A stretch of DNA of 64,000 bases. Origin: Mesorhizobium loti R88b (GTDB lineage Bacteria; Pseudomonadota; Alphaproteobacteria; Rhizobiales; Rhizobiaceae). Position numbers and translations under genes: made by a program. The notes under the pieces were generated by a model that was not told the origin of the DNA, did not search any database, and was given only the letters and a program-made list of their open reading frames with translations. The stretch is taken from positions 6,573,001 through 6,637,000 of the forward strand of contig NZ_CP033367.1 of assembly GCF_013170845.1 (NCBI RefSeq). The letters are read 5' to 3'. Below, piece after piece: positions 16,584 through 25,018 of the stretch. The first letter of the stretch is position 1; the number at the start of each line of letters is the position of its first letter.

Positions 16584-17909
16584 TCAGCGGGCAACCCGGT
16601 CGAGAAAAGCGTCGAATGCGGCAGCGACAACGCGCATCGCAAAACGATGCTGCCGCCGTACGCGGACAAAACCCTTTTCGATGTCCACAATCCCGTCCTT
16701 GGCAAGCATCGCCAAGCGTTCAGCTGAATCGAGAAAATGGATTGGATCAGATCCGTGGGCGGCACAGATTGCCGGCACATCGGCCTCGAGATCGCACATT
16801 AGTCGCTCGATGATTGCGGCTCGCGCGCGGTCTTCGTCGGTGAGACGGTAGCCCTTTGACGTCGCCAGACGGCCAGCTGCGATGTGCCGGCAGTAGGAAT
16901 CCCGTGTAACCTCGTTCTGGACGTAGCCCTCGCCGACACGCCCGATAGCCGACGCGCCGAAACCGATCAGGGTTTTGCAGGTGTCGGCCGAGTAGCCCAG
17001 CGAGTTGCGCCGCAGGCGACCGGTTTTCTGTGCCAGCGCGAGATCGTCGTCCGGCAAGGCGAAATGGTCGAGCCCGATCTCTCGGTAGCCGGCGGCAATC
17101 AGCGTCACGGCAATGGCCGCATCCTGTTCGGCGCGGGCAGCGCTGCCCGGAAGCGATGCCTCCTCGATGAGGCGCTGATTCTTAATAAAGGACGGAATGT
17201 GCGAGTAGCCGAACACCGCAAGCCGGTTGGGGCGCATGGCGACCGCCGCCCTCGTGGTCTCGACGCAAGACTGCACCGTTTGATGCGGGAGACCAAAGAT
17301 GAGGTCGAAGTTGATGCTTGTCACTCCATGCCGACGCAGCATTTCGACGGCAGCCGCCGTCTGCGCCTCACTCTGGACCCGGTTGATCGCTTTTTGAACA
17401 ATGGGATCGAAGCTCTGCACGCCGAGGCTCGCGCGGTTCACGCCGGCTGCTTGCAAGGCTTCGGCCATATCGGCCGTGAACGTGCGTGGATCGATCTCGA
17501 CGGCGATCGTAGCTGTTTCCGCAAGCGCAAAGTGGCGGCGCAGGAATTCCGTCAGGGCGAGGAACTCAACTGGCCCCATGAGAGTTGGCGTTCCGCCGCC
17601 GAAATGCACATCGCTCACGGGCAGCGCCTGCGGCGCGTGCTCCGAGACCAAACGTATCTCGTCACGCAGCGCCGCCAGATAATTAACGATCGGCGCATCA
17701 TGGCGGGTGATGGTGGTGGGGAAGCCGCAATACCAGCACTTTGATCGGCAGAACGGAACGTGCAAGTAGAGTGACGCCGGATCGTTAGCCGGTAGGTTCC
17801 TGAGCCATTCCTCATAAGCGTCGGCGCCGACCGCCCCAGAGAACTCCGCGACAGTCGGATAGATGGTGTACCAAGGCAGGCGGGCTTCGCGATGTTTTGT
17901 GGTCTGCAA
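16584..17909 (-). CDS. hemN: HemN paralogue with HemW-like cluster motif
   Basis: Radical-SAM coproporphyrinogen III oxidase family, 441 residues. The cluster-binding motif is C54-x3-C58-x2-C61 in CRSKCWYCGF, so the fourth cysteine of canonical HemN (present in the copy at 764-2113) is replaced by Phe, as in HemW-type proteins. Elsewhere it follows HemN: VHFGGGTPTLMGP, INFDLIFGLPHQT, FGYSHIPSFIKNQ, IGLDHFALPDDDLA. Whether it still oxidises coproporphyrinogen is open. The start MQTTKHREARLPWYT is the only good ATG before the homology. No FNR box was seen upstream. A decayed copy of its 3' part lies at 21018-21250. Confidence 0.9.
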   Translation of the reverse strand: MQTTKHREARLPWYTIYPTVAEFSGAVGADAYEEWLRNLPANDPASLYLHVPFCRSKCWYCGFPTTITRHDAPIVNYLAALRDEIRLVSEHAPQALPVSDVHFGGGTPTLMGPVEFLALTEFLRRHFALAETATIAVEIDPRTFTADMAEALQAAGVNRASLGVQSFDPIVQKAINRVQSEAQTAAAVEMLRRHGVTSINFDLIFGLPHQTVQSCVETTRAAVAMRPNRLAVFGYSHIPSFIKNQRLIEEASLPGSAARAEQDAAIAVTLIAAGYREIGLDHFALPDDDLALAQKTGRLRRNSLGYSADTCKTLIGFGASAIGRVGEGYVQNEVTRDSYCRHIAAGRLATSKGYRLTDEDRARAAIIERLMCDLEADVPAICAAHGSDPIHFLDSAERLAMLAKDGIVDIEKGFVRVRRQHRFAMRVVAAAFDAFLDRVAR

Positions 17910-18805
17910 CAGTTACCGTCCCATGTTGTTGCCTTCCATCCTTACCACTGCGCTCTCCTGTGTCTTTGCGCTATATCAGTCCGGTCCGCTTTGGGCCTGA
18001 TTATTTCGCAGCGATAGCCCCATTCAGCCTTGGCTGGACAGCGATGGTATGAGCACGCGCTGGTCAGCGACAAGCGCCATGGGTTTCCCGTCGAGACTTT
18101 CCCGCACACCGTTTGGTGCTACTATCCTATCCTATCCCCTCCCTTCAGCGTCCGATGGAACGCAGCATGCCCCGTCCGACCAGTCGATTCGGCGTTGGGA
18201 CCAGACTTTTGCTCGCCGGCTGGTGCGTAAGACGGCGTCACGTAGCGATACCTGGCATCTCGATGAGTTCGTCGTATTAATTGCCGGCACGAGGCTTTGG
18301 CCGTGGCGCACCGTCTGTCAGAGCGGGAATTGTGCTCGAGGAGACCGTCCAGCTCCGCCCCTGCCAAGGCTGCAAGCCTGATGAACCAATTTAGAAAGTA
18401 GCGCTACGCCAGGCGCATGATCACCGACAAATCGCGCTCCTGTGGCCCGGCAAAGCGCCGGGGTGAAGCGCAACTCAAGCATCGCTCGCAACTGACAATC
18501 GAGCGAATTCGCATGTGCTTCCGTAAAAACAAAAATGGCCCATGCACGGCTTCCGATTCAGAGAGGGCCTTACAACGGCTCGTCTCGACCTTCCCGCCTT
18601 TCGGAACCACTTTGTCCGGACTAGCTGGAAAGCTGGTGCACCTCGCCACCGCCGAGGTGTGGCCCTTCGCCCTAACGAGGACGCTTACGCCTAGGCATGT
18701 CGGCATCAGTGGGGCATCTCGGCTGACGTACCGAGCGGTGCACTCGCATGATGTCAACAATGTCGAGGCTCAAAACAAACAAAAGCTATCGCCATTGAAC
18801 GATAC
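17910..18805. other. Intergenic DNA upstream of hemN and of the NifA promoter
   Basis: About 900 bases with only short, composition-driven frames on both strands. No family was recognised. It may hold decayed gene debris. Confidence 0.4.
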
Positions 18806-18821
18806 TGTCACGAAGCGAACA
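18806..18821 (+). promoter_or_regulatory. NifA upstream activator sequence
   Basis: TGT-N10-ACA (TGTCACGAAGCGAACA), the exact consensus for NifA binding. It lies 120 bases upstream of the -24 element at 18942, the usual distance for DNA-looping activation of sigma-54 promoters. Confidence 0.75.
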
Positions 18822-18941
18822 GACGAACCATGTCCGAAACATTTGCTTTTCGTGCTCAGCTTGACCCTCAGAGCAAAAAAGGAAACGCAAACCAAGGTCC
18901 GACGGCAAACTTGAGTGTCAATCGTAGCTTGGTCGTGAGGT

Positions 18942-18956
18942 TGGCACGTCATTTGC
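18942..18956 (+). promoter_or_regulatory. Sigma-54 (RpoN) -24/-12 promoter
   Basis: TGGCACGTCATTTGC matches the consensus TGGCACG-N4-TTGC at every defined position, with GG and GC ten bases apart. Together with the NifA site upstream it predicts nitrogen-fixation-stage transcription rightwards into the small ORF at 19011 and probably the porin at 19257. Confidence 0.85.
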
Positions 18957-19010
18957 GGGGTGATTTTCGAAGCCGTTGTGACGGTACGCCCGCAGCTATC
19001 GGAGATCATC

Positions 19011-19064
19011 ATGGCGATCGACTCGGAAGTGTTTGATTCCTCCCCGGGCATTTCAAGCAAGTAA
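19011..19064 (+). CDS. Possible 17-residue peptide behind NifA/sigma-54 promoter
   Basis: ATG at 19011, with GGAG six bases upstream, opens a 17-codon frame (MAIDSEVFDSSPGISSK) ending in TAA. It is the first translatable frame 55 bases after the -12 element. It could be a leader peptide, a small symbiotic protein or the stump of a deleted gene. No family is recognised. Confidence 0.35.
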   Translation: MAIDSEVFDSSPGISSK

Positions 19065-19256
19065 TATTAGAACAACCAACTTATTGTGTTGAAGTATGAT
19101 TCAGCTTCATCGCCCCTGTTGTTGGATAATTATTATGATCCGTGTGTCACACTGCGATAGGCGCAGCGCGATGTGCATCGTTTTCGATTGTGGGGACAGG
19201 AAGGGCTGGCTCGTTCGTTGACGTCCCCTTCTTCAATATTTGAACGGAGATCAAGA

Positions 19257-20420
19257 ATGAACATCAGGAGCCTCCTGCTCGGCTCAGCTGCGGCCCTGAT
19301 CGCCGTTTCCTGTGCCCGAGCCGCCGACGCCATCGTCCTGGCCGAGCCTGAGCCCGTTGAATACGTCAAGATCTGCGACGTTTACGGCGCTGGTTACTAC
19401 TACATCCCCGGCACCGAGACCTGCCTGCGCATCGGCGGCTATGTCCGTTACGACATCGGCCTCGGCGATGTCGTATCGTATGACAAAGCTAGAACCACGG
19501 ATGTGAAGACTGGCGAGGCCCAGGGCATATGGCAAAACCACACGCGCTTCACATTCAAAACTTGGACCGGGCAAGAGTCCGAACTCGGTACATTGCAGAC
19601 CTACATCGAGACCCGCATGAACTACGGCAAGCACACCGCCTATTCCGGTTCGGACAGTCCTCGATACTATGCCTTCAGCCAAGGCATCACGTTGACTTTC
19701 GCCTGGGTTCAGCTTGGTGGCCTCCGAGTTGGCAAGGACTGGTCCGCCTTCGACATGTTTATTGGCTACGCGGGCGACGTGCTCAATCAGATGCTTATCC
19801 CGTACGGCGCCTTCGATACTAATGTGGTTCAGTACTACTTTGACGCCGGTAACGGCTTTACGGCTGTGGTTTCACTCGAAGAAGGCTCGGGCCTGGTCGG
19901 CACCATCGACAGCTACGTTCCGCACCTAGTCGGCGGAGTGAAATACACACAACACTGGGGCGCGATCACCGGCGTTGTCGCTTATGATAGCAACTACGAA
20001 TCGGTCGCCGGCAAGGTCCGCATCGACGTCGATGTTACCGACCAACTCTCGCTATTCGGAATGTTCGGCTATGGCTCCAGCGGCAAGCTCAACGATGACG
20101 TCACTAACGCAATCGACGCTCATGGTCGCGGTTTCTACAAAAGTTGGGGCGGTAACTGGGGTTTCTGGGCCGGCGCCACTTACAAGCTCAATGAGACAAC
20201 TTCGTTGAATCTTCAGCTCTCGGGTGATCAGCTCAGGAACTATGGTGTCGCTGCAAACGTTGCCTATGCGTTTCTTGCAGATTTCACAATTACAGCCGAA
20301 CTCGACTATGACCGCTACGGCGACTTCGCCGTCGGCAAGGTCGACCCTTCCATTAGCTGGGCTAATGCCAACAAAAAGAGCAGTGTCGGCGGCATCCTCC
20401 GTTTCGAACGTTCATTCTAA
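19257..20420 (+). CDS. Alphaproteobacterial porin (Omp2b/RopA type)
   Basis: Outer-membrane diffusion channel of 387 residues. It has a signal peptide (MNIRSLLLGSAAALIAVSCARA, cleavage before ADA) and the family hallmark near residue 40 (KICDVYGAGYYYIPGTETCL, then RIGGYVRYD). A repetitive aromatic and glycine-rich beta-barrel follows, and the last residue is Phe (FERSF), the outer-membrane insertion signal. The ATG at 19257 is preceded by CGGAG seven bases away. The NifA/sigma-54 promoter about 300 bases upstream, with no terminator seen between, suggests expression in bacteroids, though a separate promoter in the 190-base gap is possible. Confidence 0.92.
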   Translation: MNIRSLLLGSAAALIAVSCARAADAIVLAEPEPVEYVKICDVYGAGYYYIPGTETCLRIGGYVRYDIGLGDVVSYDKARTTDVKTGEAQGIWQNHTRFTFKTWTGQESELGTLQTYIETRMNYGKHTAYSGSDSPRYYAFSQGITLTFAWVQLGGLRVGKDWSAFDMFIGYAGDVLNQMLIPYGAFDTNVVQYYFDAGNGFTAVVSLEEGSGLVGTIDSYVPHLVGGVKYTQHWGAITGVVAYDSNYESVAGKVRIDVDVTDQLSLFGMFGYGSSGKLNDDVTNAIDAHGRGFYKSWGGNWGFWAGATYKLNETTSLNLQLSGDQLRNYGVAANVAYAFLADFTITAELDYDRYGDFAVGKVDPSISWANANKKSSVGGILRFERSF

Positions 20421-20449
20421 CGGGAGGAAGAGCTTCATCTCGGTGGCCT

Positions 20450-20665
20450 CAGGCGGCGAATGACGATTATGCGGGGGACCTGCCACGCCTGCGGCAGATA
20501 AGCCCTGACACGTTTGCAATCGGATACAGCTGCGATTAGGGCGCGGCCGATGCCCCGCTTGCCGGGATGTGACAGCTGGTAAAGCGTTGCGGCAGGTTTG
20601 CTGGCGGTCCCGGCGCTTGCGCTGACGCGTGCGGCGCAGTCCGGCGACACGGTGGAGGCCGCCGG
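20450..20665 (+). pseudogene. Fragment of the DapA-family gene at 27599
   Basis: About 215 bases closely match the dapA-like gene around 28095-28310 (for example GGCGGCGAATGACGATTA and GCGGCAGGTTTGCTG), in the same orientation but with deletions, frameshifts and an in-frame stop. Both ends of the parent gene are absent. The paralogous intact copy is 7.6 kb downstream. Confidence 0.85.
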
Positions 20666-20749
20666 CAGATGGGTGGGCGCGTGATCGCCGAAGCAATCGC
20701 CGAACTCGCCCAGTATCCCAGCTTCGATAACGACTGAATCGGCGTTGAC

Positions 20750-21017
20750 TCAATGCAACCTTGGCTTCCGGAGACCGCGCTGACCGCCGCCGGCCTGACC
20801 GCGCTCGCCGCGCAGGATGCCTTCGGACAAGCAAATCACCTGCGTCAAGGCGCCCTTTAAGTCGCTGATCGACCATGTCTTTATCTCGCCCAATCTCGTG
20901 CCGGGCGGCCACGATTTCATGATCCTCGCGCTCGACCGAACCATCGAGCGGTTCCTGGAAGTGTCCGATCATCGCCCGGTCCTCTTCCGACTGGCCGGGC
21001 CTATCGGTGAGCGTTAG
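20750..21017 (+). pseudogene. Endonuclease/exonuclease/phosphatase C-terminal remnant
   Basis: A frame from about 20818 reads ITCVKAPFKSLIDHVFISP and then EVSDHRPVLFRLAG, ending in TAG at 21017. The I-DH-FIS and SDHRP signatures are those of the endonuclease/exonuclease/phosphatase superfamily C-terminus. The preceding piece (QPWLPETALTAAGLTALAAQ) is in another frame. The catalytic N-terminal two thirds is missing, so this is a relic. Confidence 0.65.
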
Positions 21018-21250
21018 ATCCAGAACGAGGTTACACGGGATTCCTACAGCCCGCACATCGCAGCTGGCCGCCTGGCAAAGTCAAAGGGCAACCGTCTCAC
21101 CGACGAAGACCGCGGCGAGCCGCAATCATCGAGCGAGGACGAAATAGGGACAGCGAAGGGTTTTATCCGCATGCGGCAGGAGGATCGCTTTGTGGTTAGC
21201 GCTATTGCTGCGTATTCGATGCTTTTCTCGACCGGGTTTGCCAGTAGGCA
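21018..21250 (+). pseudogene. Relic of the second hemN (3' part, internally deleted)
   Basis: Translation IQNEVTRDSYSPHIAAGRLAK matches the hemN at 16584-17909 (VQNEVTRDSYCRHIAAGRLA). After the match to IIER it jumps, with loss of codons, to a stretch resembling EKGFVRVRRQHRF and ends near FLDRV. It abuts the stop of the preceding relic with no gap, showing that the fragments were joined by recombination or deletion. Confidence 0.8.
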
Positions 21251-21412
21251 CAGCCAAGCAGCGTGAGGGGAGGCCAAAGGGATAACCAATCGTCGCTAAA
21301 CGGCATGCTCCAGCAAATAACGGCAAGGCGGTAGCGGCGCGCTTGAGCCCCGGTTGAAGTGCTTGGAGTTTTTTCCGAATGGGCGAGCGTTGCGACTAAT
21401 GAAGGCGTCACA

Positions 21413-23236
21413 TCATTCGACGGTGACTGATTTTGCCAGGTTGCGTGGCTGGTCGAGATCTGTGCCCATGAAGAGCGCCGTGTGGTACGCAAGAAGCTGT
21501 ATCGGCAGCGAGAAGATCATCGGCGCGATAATCTCGTCGGTGGCCGGCAGCACGATCGTGTGCATCGTATCGAGTTTCGATGCGGCTGCCCCTTTTCCAT
21601 CGGTGATGAGGATAATGCGCCCTCCGCGGGCGGCCACTTCCTGCATGTTGGAGAGGGTCTTGTCGAAAAAGCGATCATGTGGCGCGATGACGATCACTGG
21701 CATGTTCTCGTCTATCAATGCGATAGGACCGTGCTTCAATTCACCCGCCGCATAGCCTTCGGCGTGGATGTAGGAAATCTCCTTGAGCTTCAGCGCACCC
21801 TCCATCGCCAGTGGGAAATTTGTGCCACGGCCGAGATAAAGGACATGATGACACTTTGACAGTTCGCGCGACAGAAGCTCAATCTCCGGCTGGATGCTGT
21901 CCAGTACCTGCCTCATGACGCCCGGCATTTCGGCGAGGCTCTCGACGAGCGCCTGCACCTCATCTTCGGTCACGGTTCCGCGGGCCTTGGCTGCGTGGAT
22001 GGCGAGTGCGGCAAGAGCGGCTAGCTGGCAGGTGAAGGCCTTGGTGGAGGCGACGCCGATCTCTGGGCCGGCAAGGATCGGGAAGACCACATCGGCCTCC
22101 CGAGCGATGGTCGATTCGCGCGCATTGACGACAGCGCCAATTTTCAGCCCAAGCTGCTTGCAGTACCTCAGCGATGCCAGCGTATCGGCGGTTTCGCCCG
22201 ACTGTGAAATGAACAGAGCCGCAGACTGCGGCGACAACGGAATCTCGCGATAGCGGAATTCGGATGCAACATCTATTTCGACCGGCAGGCGCGCATAGCG
22301 CTCGAACCAGTATTTTCCGATCAGCCCGGCGAGATATGCGGTGCCGCAGGCAGAGATCGCCAAGCTCGGGATCTTGGCGAAGTCGATGCCAAAAACCGCA
22401 TCGGCACCATTTTCGATGAAATTGATATAATGACCGAGCGCATCGGCGATGACCTCGGGCTGCTCGAGGATTTCCTTCTCCATGAAGTGGCGATGGTTGC
22501 CCTTGTTGGCCAGAGTGGCCACGGCCACGGAGGTCTGGCGCGGACGCGCGACGGGGTGGCCGTCGTAATCAAAGATATCAGCGCCCGTCCTGCCGACAAC
22601 TGCCCAGTCACCGTCGATGAGATAGGTGATTTCATTCGTGAATGGAGCAAGCGCGATCGCGTCGGAGCCCAGGAACATCTCGCCGTCGCCGTGACCGATC
22701 GCCAGCGGTGGTCCATTGCGCGCCGCAATGATGGTCGACGGATCATCCTCAAAGAGGATGGCAAGCGCGTAGGCACCCCTGACGCTTTTCAGCATGGCAT
22801 GCACCGCCTCACCACGCCTCATGCCCTCCCGGCGGTGCCTTGCCAAGAGATGCGCAAGGACCTCAGTGTCGGTGTCGGTCTGGAACTCGGCTCCCGTCGC
22901 CGCCAATTCGTCCTTCAGTTCGGCGAAATTCTCGATGATGCCGTTATGGACGACGGCCACACCATCCGTGAAGTGCGGGTGTGCATTGCGTTCCGTCGGT
23001 GGCCCATGGGTTGCCCAGCGGGTGTGGGCGATGCCGATGGTACCACCCAGCGGCTCTTCCTTGAGTCTCCTCTCGAGATTGACGAGCTTGCCCTCCGCGC
23101 GCCGGCGGTGCAAGGTGCCCTCGGTGATCGTCGCAATGCCGGCCGAATCATAGCCGCGGTATTCCAGACGCTTCAATGCGTCGACCAGGCGTTCCGACAC
23201 CGGCTGTTGCCCAACGATGCCAACAATTCCGCACAT
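21413..23236 (-). CDS. nodM: NodM, nodulation-type glucosamine-6-phosphate synthase
   Basis: Converts fructose-6-phosphate and glutamine to glucosamine-6-phosphate, supplying the sugar backbone of Nod factors. The 607-residue product starts MCGIVGIVG, with catalytic Cys2 after Met removal. It has an N-terminal glutamine amidotransferase domain (IGIAHTRWATHG, VVHNGIIENF), two SIS sugar-isomerase domains from about residue 280 (ACGTAYLAG, FISQSGETADT) and the family C-terminus PRNLAKSVTVE. The protein alone cannot separate NodM from housekeeping GlmS. The nod box about 100 bases upstream in the right orientation makes it nodM. No other nod gene is adjacent. Confidence 0.9.
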   Translation of the reverse strand: MCGIVGIVGQQPVSERLVDALKRLEYRGYDSAGIATITEGTLHRRRAEGKLVNLERRLKEEPLGGTIGIAHTRWATHGPPTERNAHPHFTDGVAVVHNGIIENFAELKDELAATGAEFQTDTDTEVLAHLLARHRREGMRRGEAVHAMLKSVRGAYALAILFEDDPSTIIAARNGPPLAIGHGDGEMFLGSDAIALAPFTNEITYLIDGDWAVVGRTGADIFDYDGHPVARPRQTSVAVATLANKGNHRHFMEKEILEQPEVIADALGHYINFIENGADAVFGIDFAKIPSLAISACGTAYLAGLIGKYWFERYARLPVEIDVASEFRYREIPLSPQSAALFISQSGETADTLASLRYCKQLGLKIGAVVNARESTIAREADVVFPILAGPEIGVASTKAFTCQLAALAALAIHAAKARGTVTEDEVQALVESLAEMPGVMRQVLDSIQPEIELLSRELSKCHHVLYLGRGTNFPLAMEGALKLKEISYIHAEGYAAGELKHGPIALIDENMPVIVIAPHDRFFDKTLSNMQEVAARGGRIILITDGKGAAASKLDTMHTIVLPATDEIIAPMIFSLPIQLLAYHTALFMGTDLDQPRNLAKSVTVE

Positions 23237-23334
23237 GTTCTTCTCCGAATTCTTCCCGGCAGCCTTAGCCGACGCAGACGAGGGACGCCGCCCGGCATGC
23301 GCTCAGTTAGAGTCTTCTAATGGAATCCAGTAAG

Positions 23335-23381
23335 TTCGGTAAAATTGATTGTTGGGATAACCATCATCCACGCCATGGATG
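23335..23381 (-). promoter_or_regulatory. nod box upstream of nodM
   Basis: Read on the minus strand it begins CATCCATGGCGTGGATG, containing the NodD half-site ATC-N9-GAT, and continues to ATCCCAACAATCAATTTTAC. It matches the 47-base nod box consensus closely across its whole length. It ends about 99 bases before the nodM ATG, so NodD plus flavonoid should drive nodM. Confidence 0.92.
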
Positions 23382-23692
23382 AACTAAACCTCAGTCCAAT
23401 GCGGGTGATGTGAACCGGGGCGTACGCTTCCGCCTTCAACGGGCTGCGCATGTCATGGCCGGCGCCCTCACCTGCGTTAATAGCATGCAAGCCGGCCGGA
23501 GGAGACGTGGAATACTTGGGCCGAGTGCGAATGGGTAGCCCCAGCGCACTCTTTGATCTCGCCGTTCAATTGTGCGGACGCTGCTTCATGCATCATTCCT
23601 CGGCTTGCTTCTCCAGGCCGGACGCAATGGCTCCTTTCGGCGACGAGAAGCAAACCCTCTTCCGATCCCTGGGGCCACGCACCACGTCTTGG
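23382..23692. other. Intergenic DNA between nodM nod box and luxI
   Basis: Nothing supportable was found. Open frames here are extensions of shadows on the strand opposite luxI. Confidence 0.5.
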
Positions 23693-24337
23693 CTATCCGC
23701 ATGGGCCGTGCGGCAGCCCGAGAATCGGTTGCCACAGTACCGGCCCATTCAGACGTCCCCTCCAGCGGATGCGCAACAGGCTGGCGTGAGAGATCTCGAG
23801 AAACCCGGCCACCGCCTCCGTTTTGCCGACGGGCTGCGGCTTTCCGATGCGCGACAATGGCCACGTTGCGAGGCGAAGGATCCGTTCCATACGCGTATCG
23901 GTCACCGTCACGATCCGGGTGAGATTGTTGGCCAAGCCGAATTCGATCATGCCGGCGAAGAGCTCGTAGGTTGCTTGGGCAAGGCCGCCTGCCGCCTTGG
24001 GCGTTGATGGGGGCAAATCGAGCGCGAAACGGCTGCTTTCCCATATGTCGGGACTCGCGGGCGCCACAGCCTCACCCAGCAGCGCCGGGAATGTGTCGCG
24101 CAACATGGTCGGCCCAGTGGTTGGCAAGAGGCGCACGCAGCCACGAATTCGCCAATCGGATCCCTTGAGCAGCAGATAGACAGGCTTCAAGTCGTCAAAG
24201 GTGTCTGTTTCCATTTCGCCTCCCGTCTGAACTTCCCAATCGAGCCTCTCCTTGAAAACCCGATATCTGAGCCCGTGCATCTCTTTGAGCTCGCCTGCGA
24301 ATTCGCTGTAGAGGCCAGGTGTGATCAGCTGAATCAT
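23693..24337 (-). CDS. LuxI-family acyl-homoserine lactone synthase
   Basis: Makes a quorum-sensing acyl-homoserine lactone from S-adenosylmethionine and an acyl carrier. The 214 residues are the usual length. Conserved family residues are visible: the R..F......W pattern in LRYRVFKERLDWEV, the acidic pair in TDTFDD, the Arg in GCVRLLPTTGPTML, and Glu-Ser in IWESSRFALD. The ATG at 24337 has GGAGG six bases upstream. The frame stays open further upstream, but that part is not LuxI-like. A lux-type box lies 62 bases ahead, suggesting autoinduction. No luxR gene is present in the window. Related synthases (TraI, MrtI) control transfer of rhizobial symbiotic elements. Confidence 0.9.
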   Translation of the reverse strand: MIQLITPGLYSEFAGELKEMHGLRYRVFKERLDWEVQTGGEMETDTFDDLKPVYLLLKGSDWRIRGCVRLLPTTGPTMLRDTFPALLGEAVAPASPDIWESSRFALDLPPSTPKAAGGLAQATYELFAGMIEFGLANNLTRIVTVTDTRMERILRLATWPLSRIGKPQPVGKTEAVAGFLEISHASLLRIRWRGRLNGPVLWQPILGLPHGPCG

Positions 24338-24398
24338 TCGTCGCCTCCGTGCGGGTTGTGTTCCCGCCATCGAAGGGCAAAGCGCACAGCGATGCAGC

Positions 24399-24414
24399 CT
24401 GTAGACGTTTACAG
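24399..24414 (-). promoter_or_regulatory. lux-type box upstream of luxI
   Basis: CTGTAGACGTTTACAG is a near-perfect 16-base palindrome with the LuxR-site signature CTG-N10-CAG (14 of 16 positions symmetric). It lies 62-77 bases before the luxI start, the usual place for a site that overlaps or abuts the -35 region. Confidence 0.7.
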
Positions 24415-25018
24415 CTATCCTCGCGGAAGGATCCGGATCTCGCCTGACCGGAGGCAGCCAGCCTGGCAACCGCATGGATCGTCCTAACGCGAGCTTTGCT
24501 TGGCATTTTCCAGATGGAAGGTCCCCTTGGCCTTTGAGACCTGCTTTCCAAGGCGTATTCGCGAGTTTGATCCATGCCTTTATGGTCTTGGAGAGCGTGG
24601 CGGGCAGGCTACACAGTGGGTGGCCGAGAGGTCGGGAATCAGTTGGAATGGAGGAATTCGTCTCGCCAAAGAGGGGATCTTTTGCAATGCACTGCCTGCC
24701 CGACACTCCCGCTTCAACGTCACGCGCCACATACCGCCGAGTAACAGCCGGACCGGCGACGCCGGCTGTGCTGGTTGTTAGCCTGATCAGCGGCAGCACG
24801 GTGAATCTGAGCCACGTCGCCAGCCATTTCCACGGACCGGCGAGCGTAGCCTCCAACGATCGCCGGCGGCGACGCTTCTTCCAGTTTACCAGTTCGACGA
24901 GGACTGGCTGGCGTGTACGCTGGTGGCGCGGCTCAACCTACGCCCGCCCTTGCGGCTGTGCCTTGACTGCACCAATTGGAAGCAAGCACATAAGGTTCGC
25001 ATCAAGGAGCGAGGCAAT
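24415..25018. other. Divergent intergenic region luxI / carbonic anhydrase
   Basis: About 600 bases with overlapping open frames on both strands but no ribosome site, family motif or repeat. It presumably carries the promoter of the carbonic anhydrase gene. Confidence 0.45.

Noticed and set aside
18417..18914. Plus-strand frame of 165 codons before the NifA promoter
   Set aside because: It covers the NifA binding site, has no ribosome site and its composition is not protein-like.
24338..24856. N-terminal extension of luxI by 173 codons
   Set aside because: LuxI homology and GGAGG both point to the ATG at 24337, and the lux-type box lies inside the putative extension.
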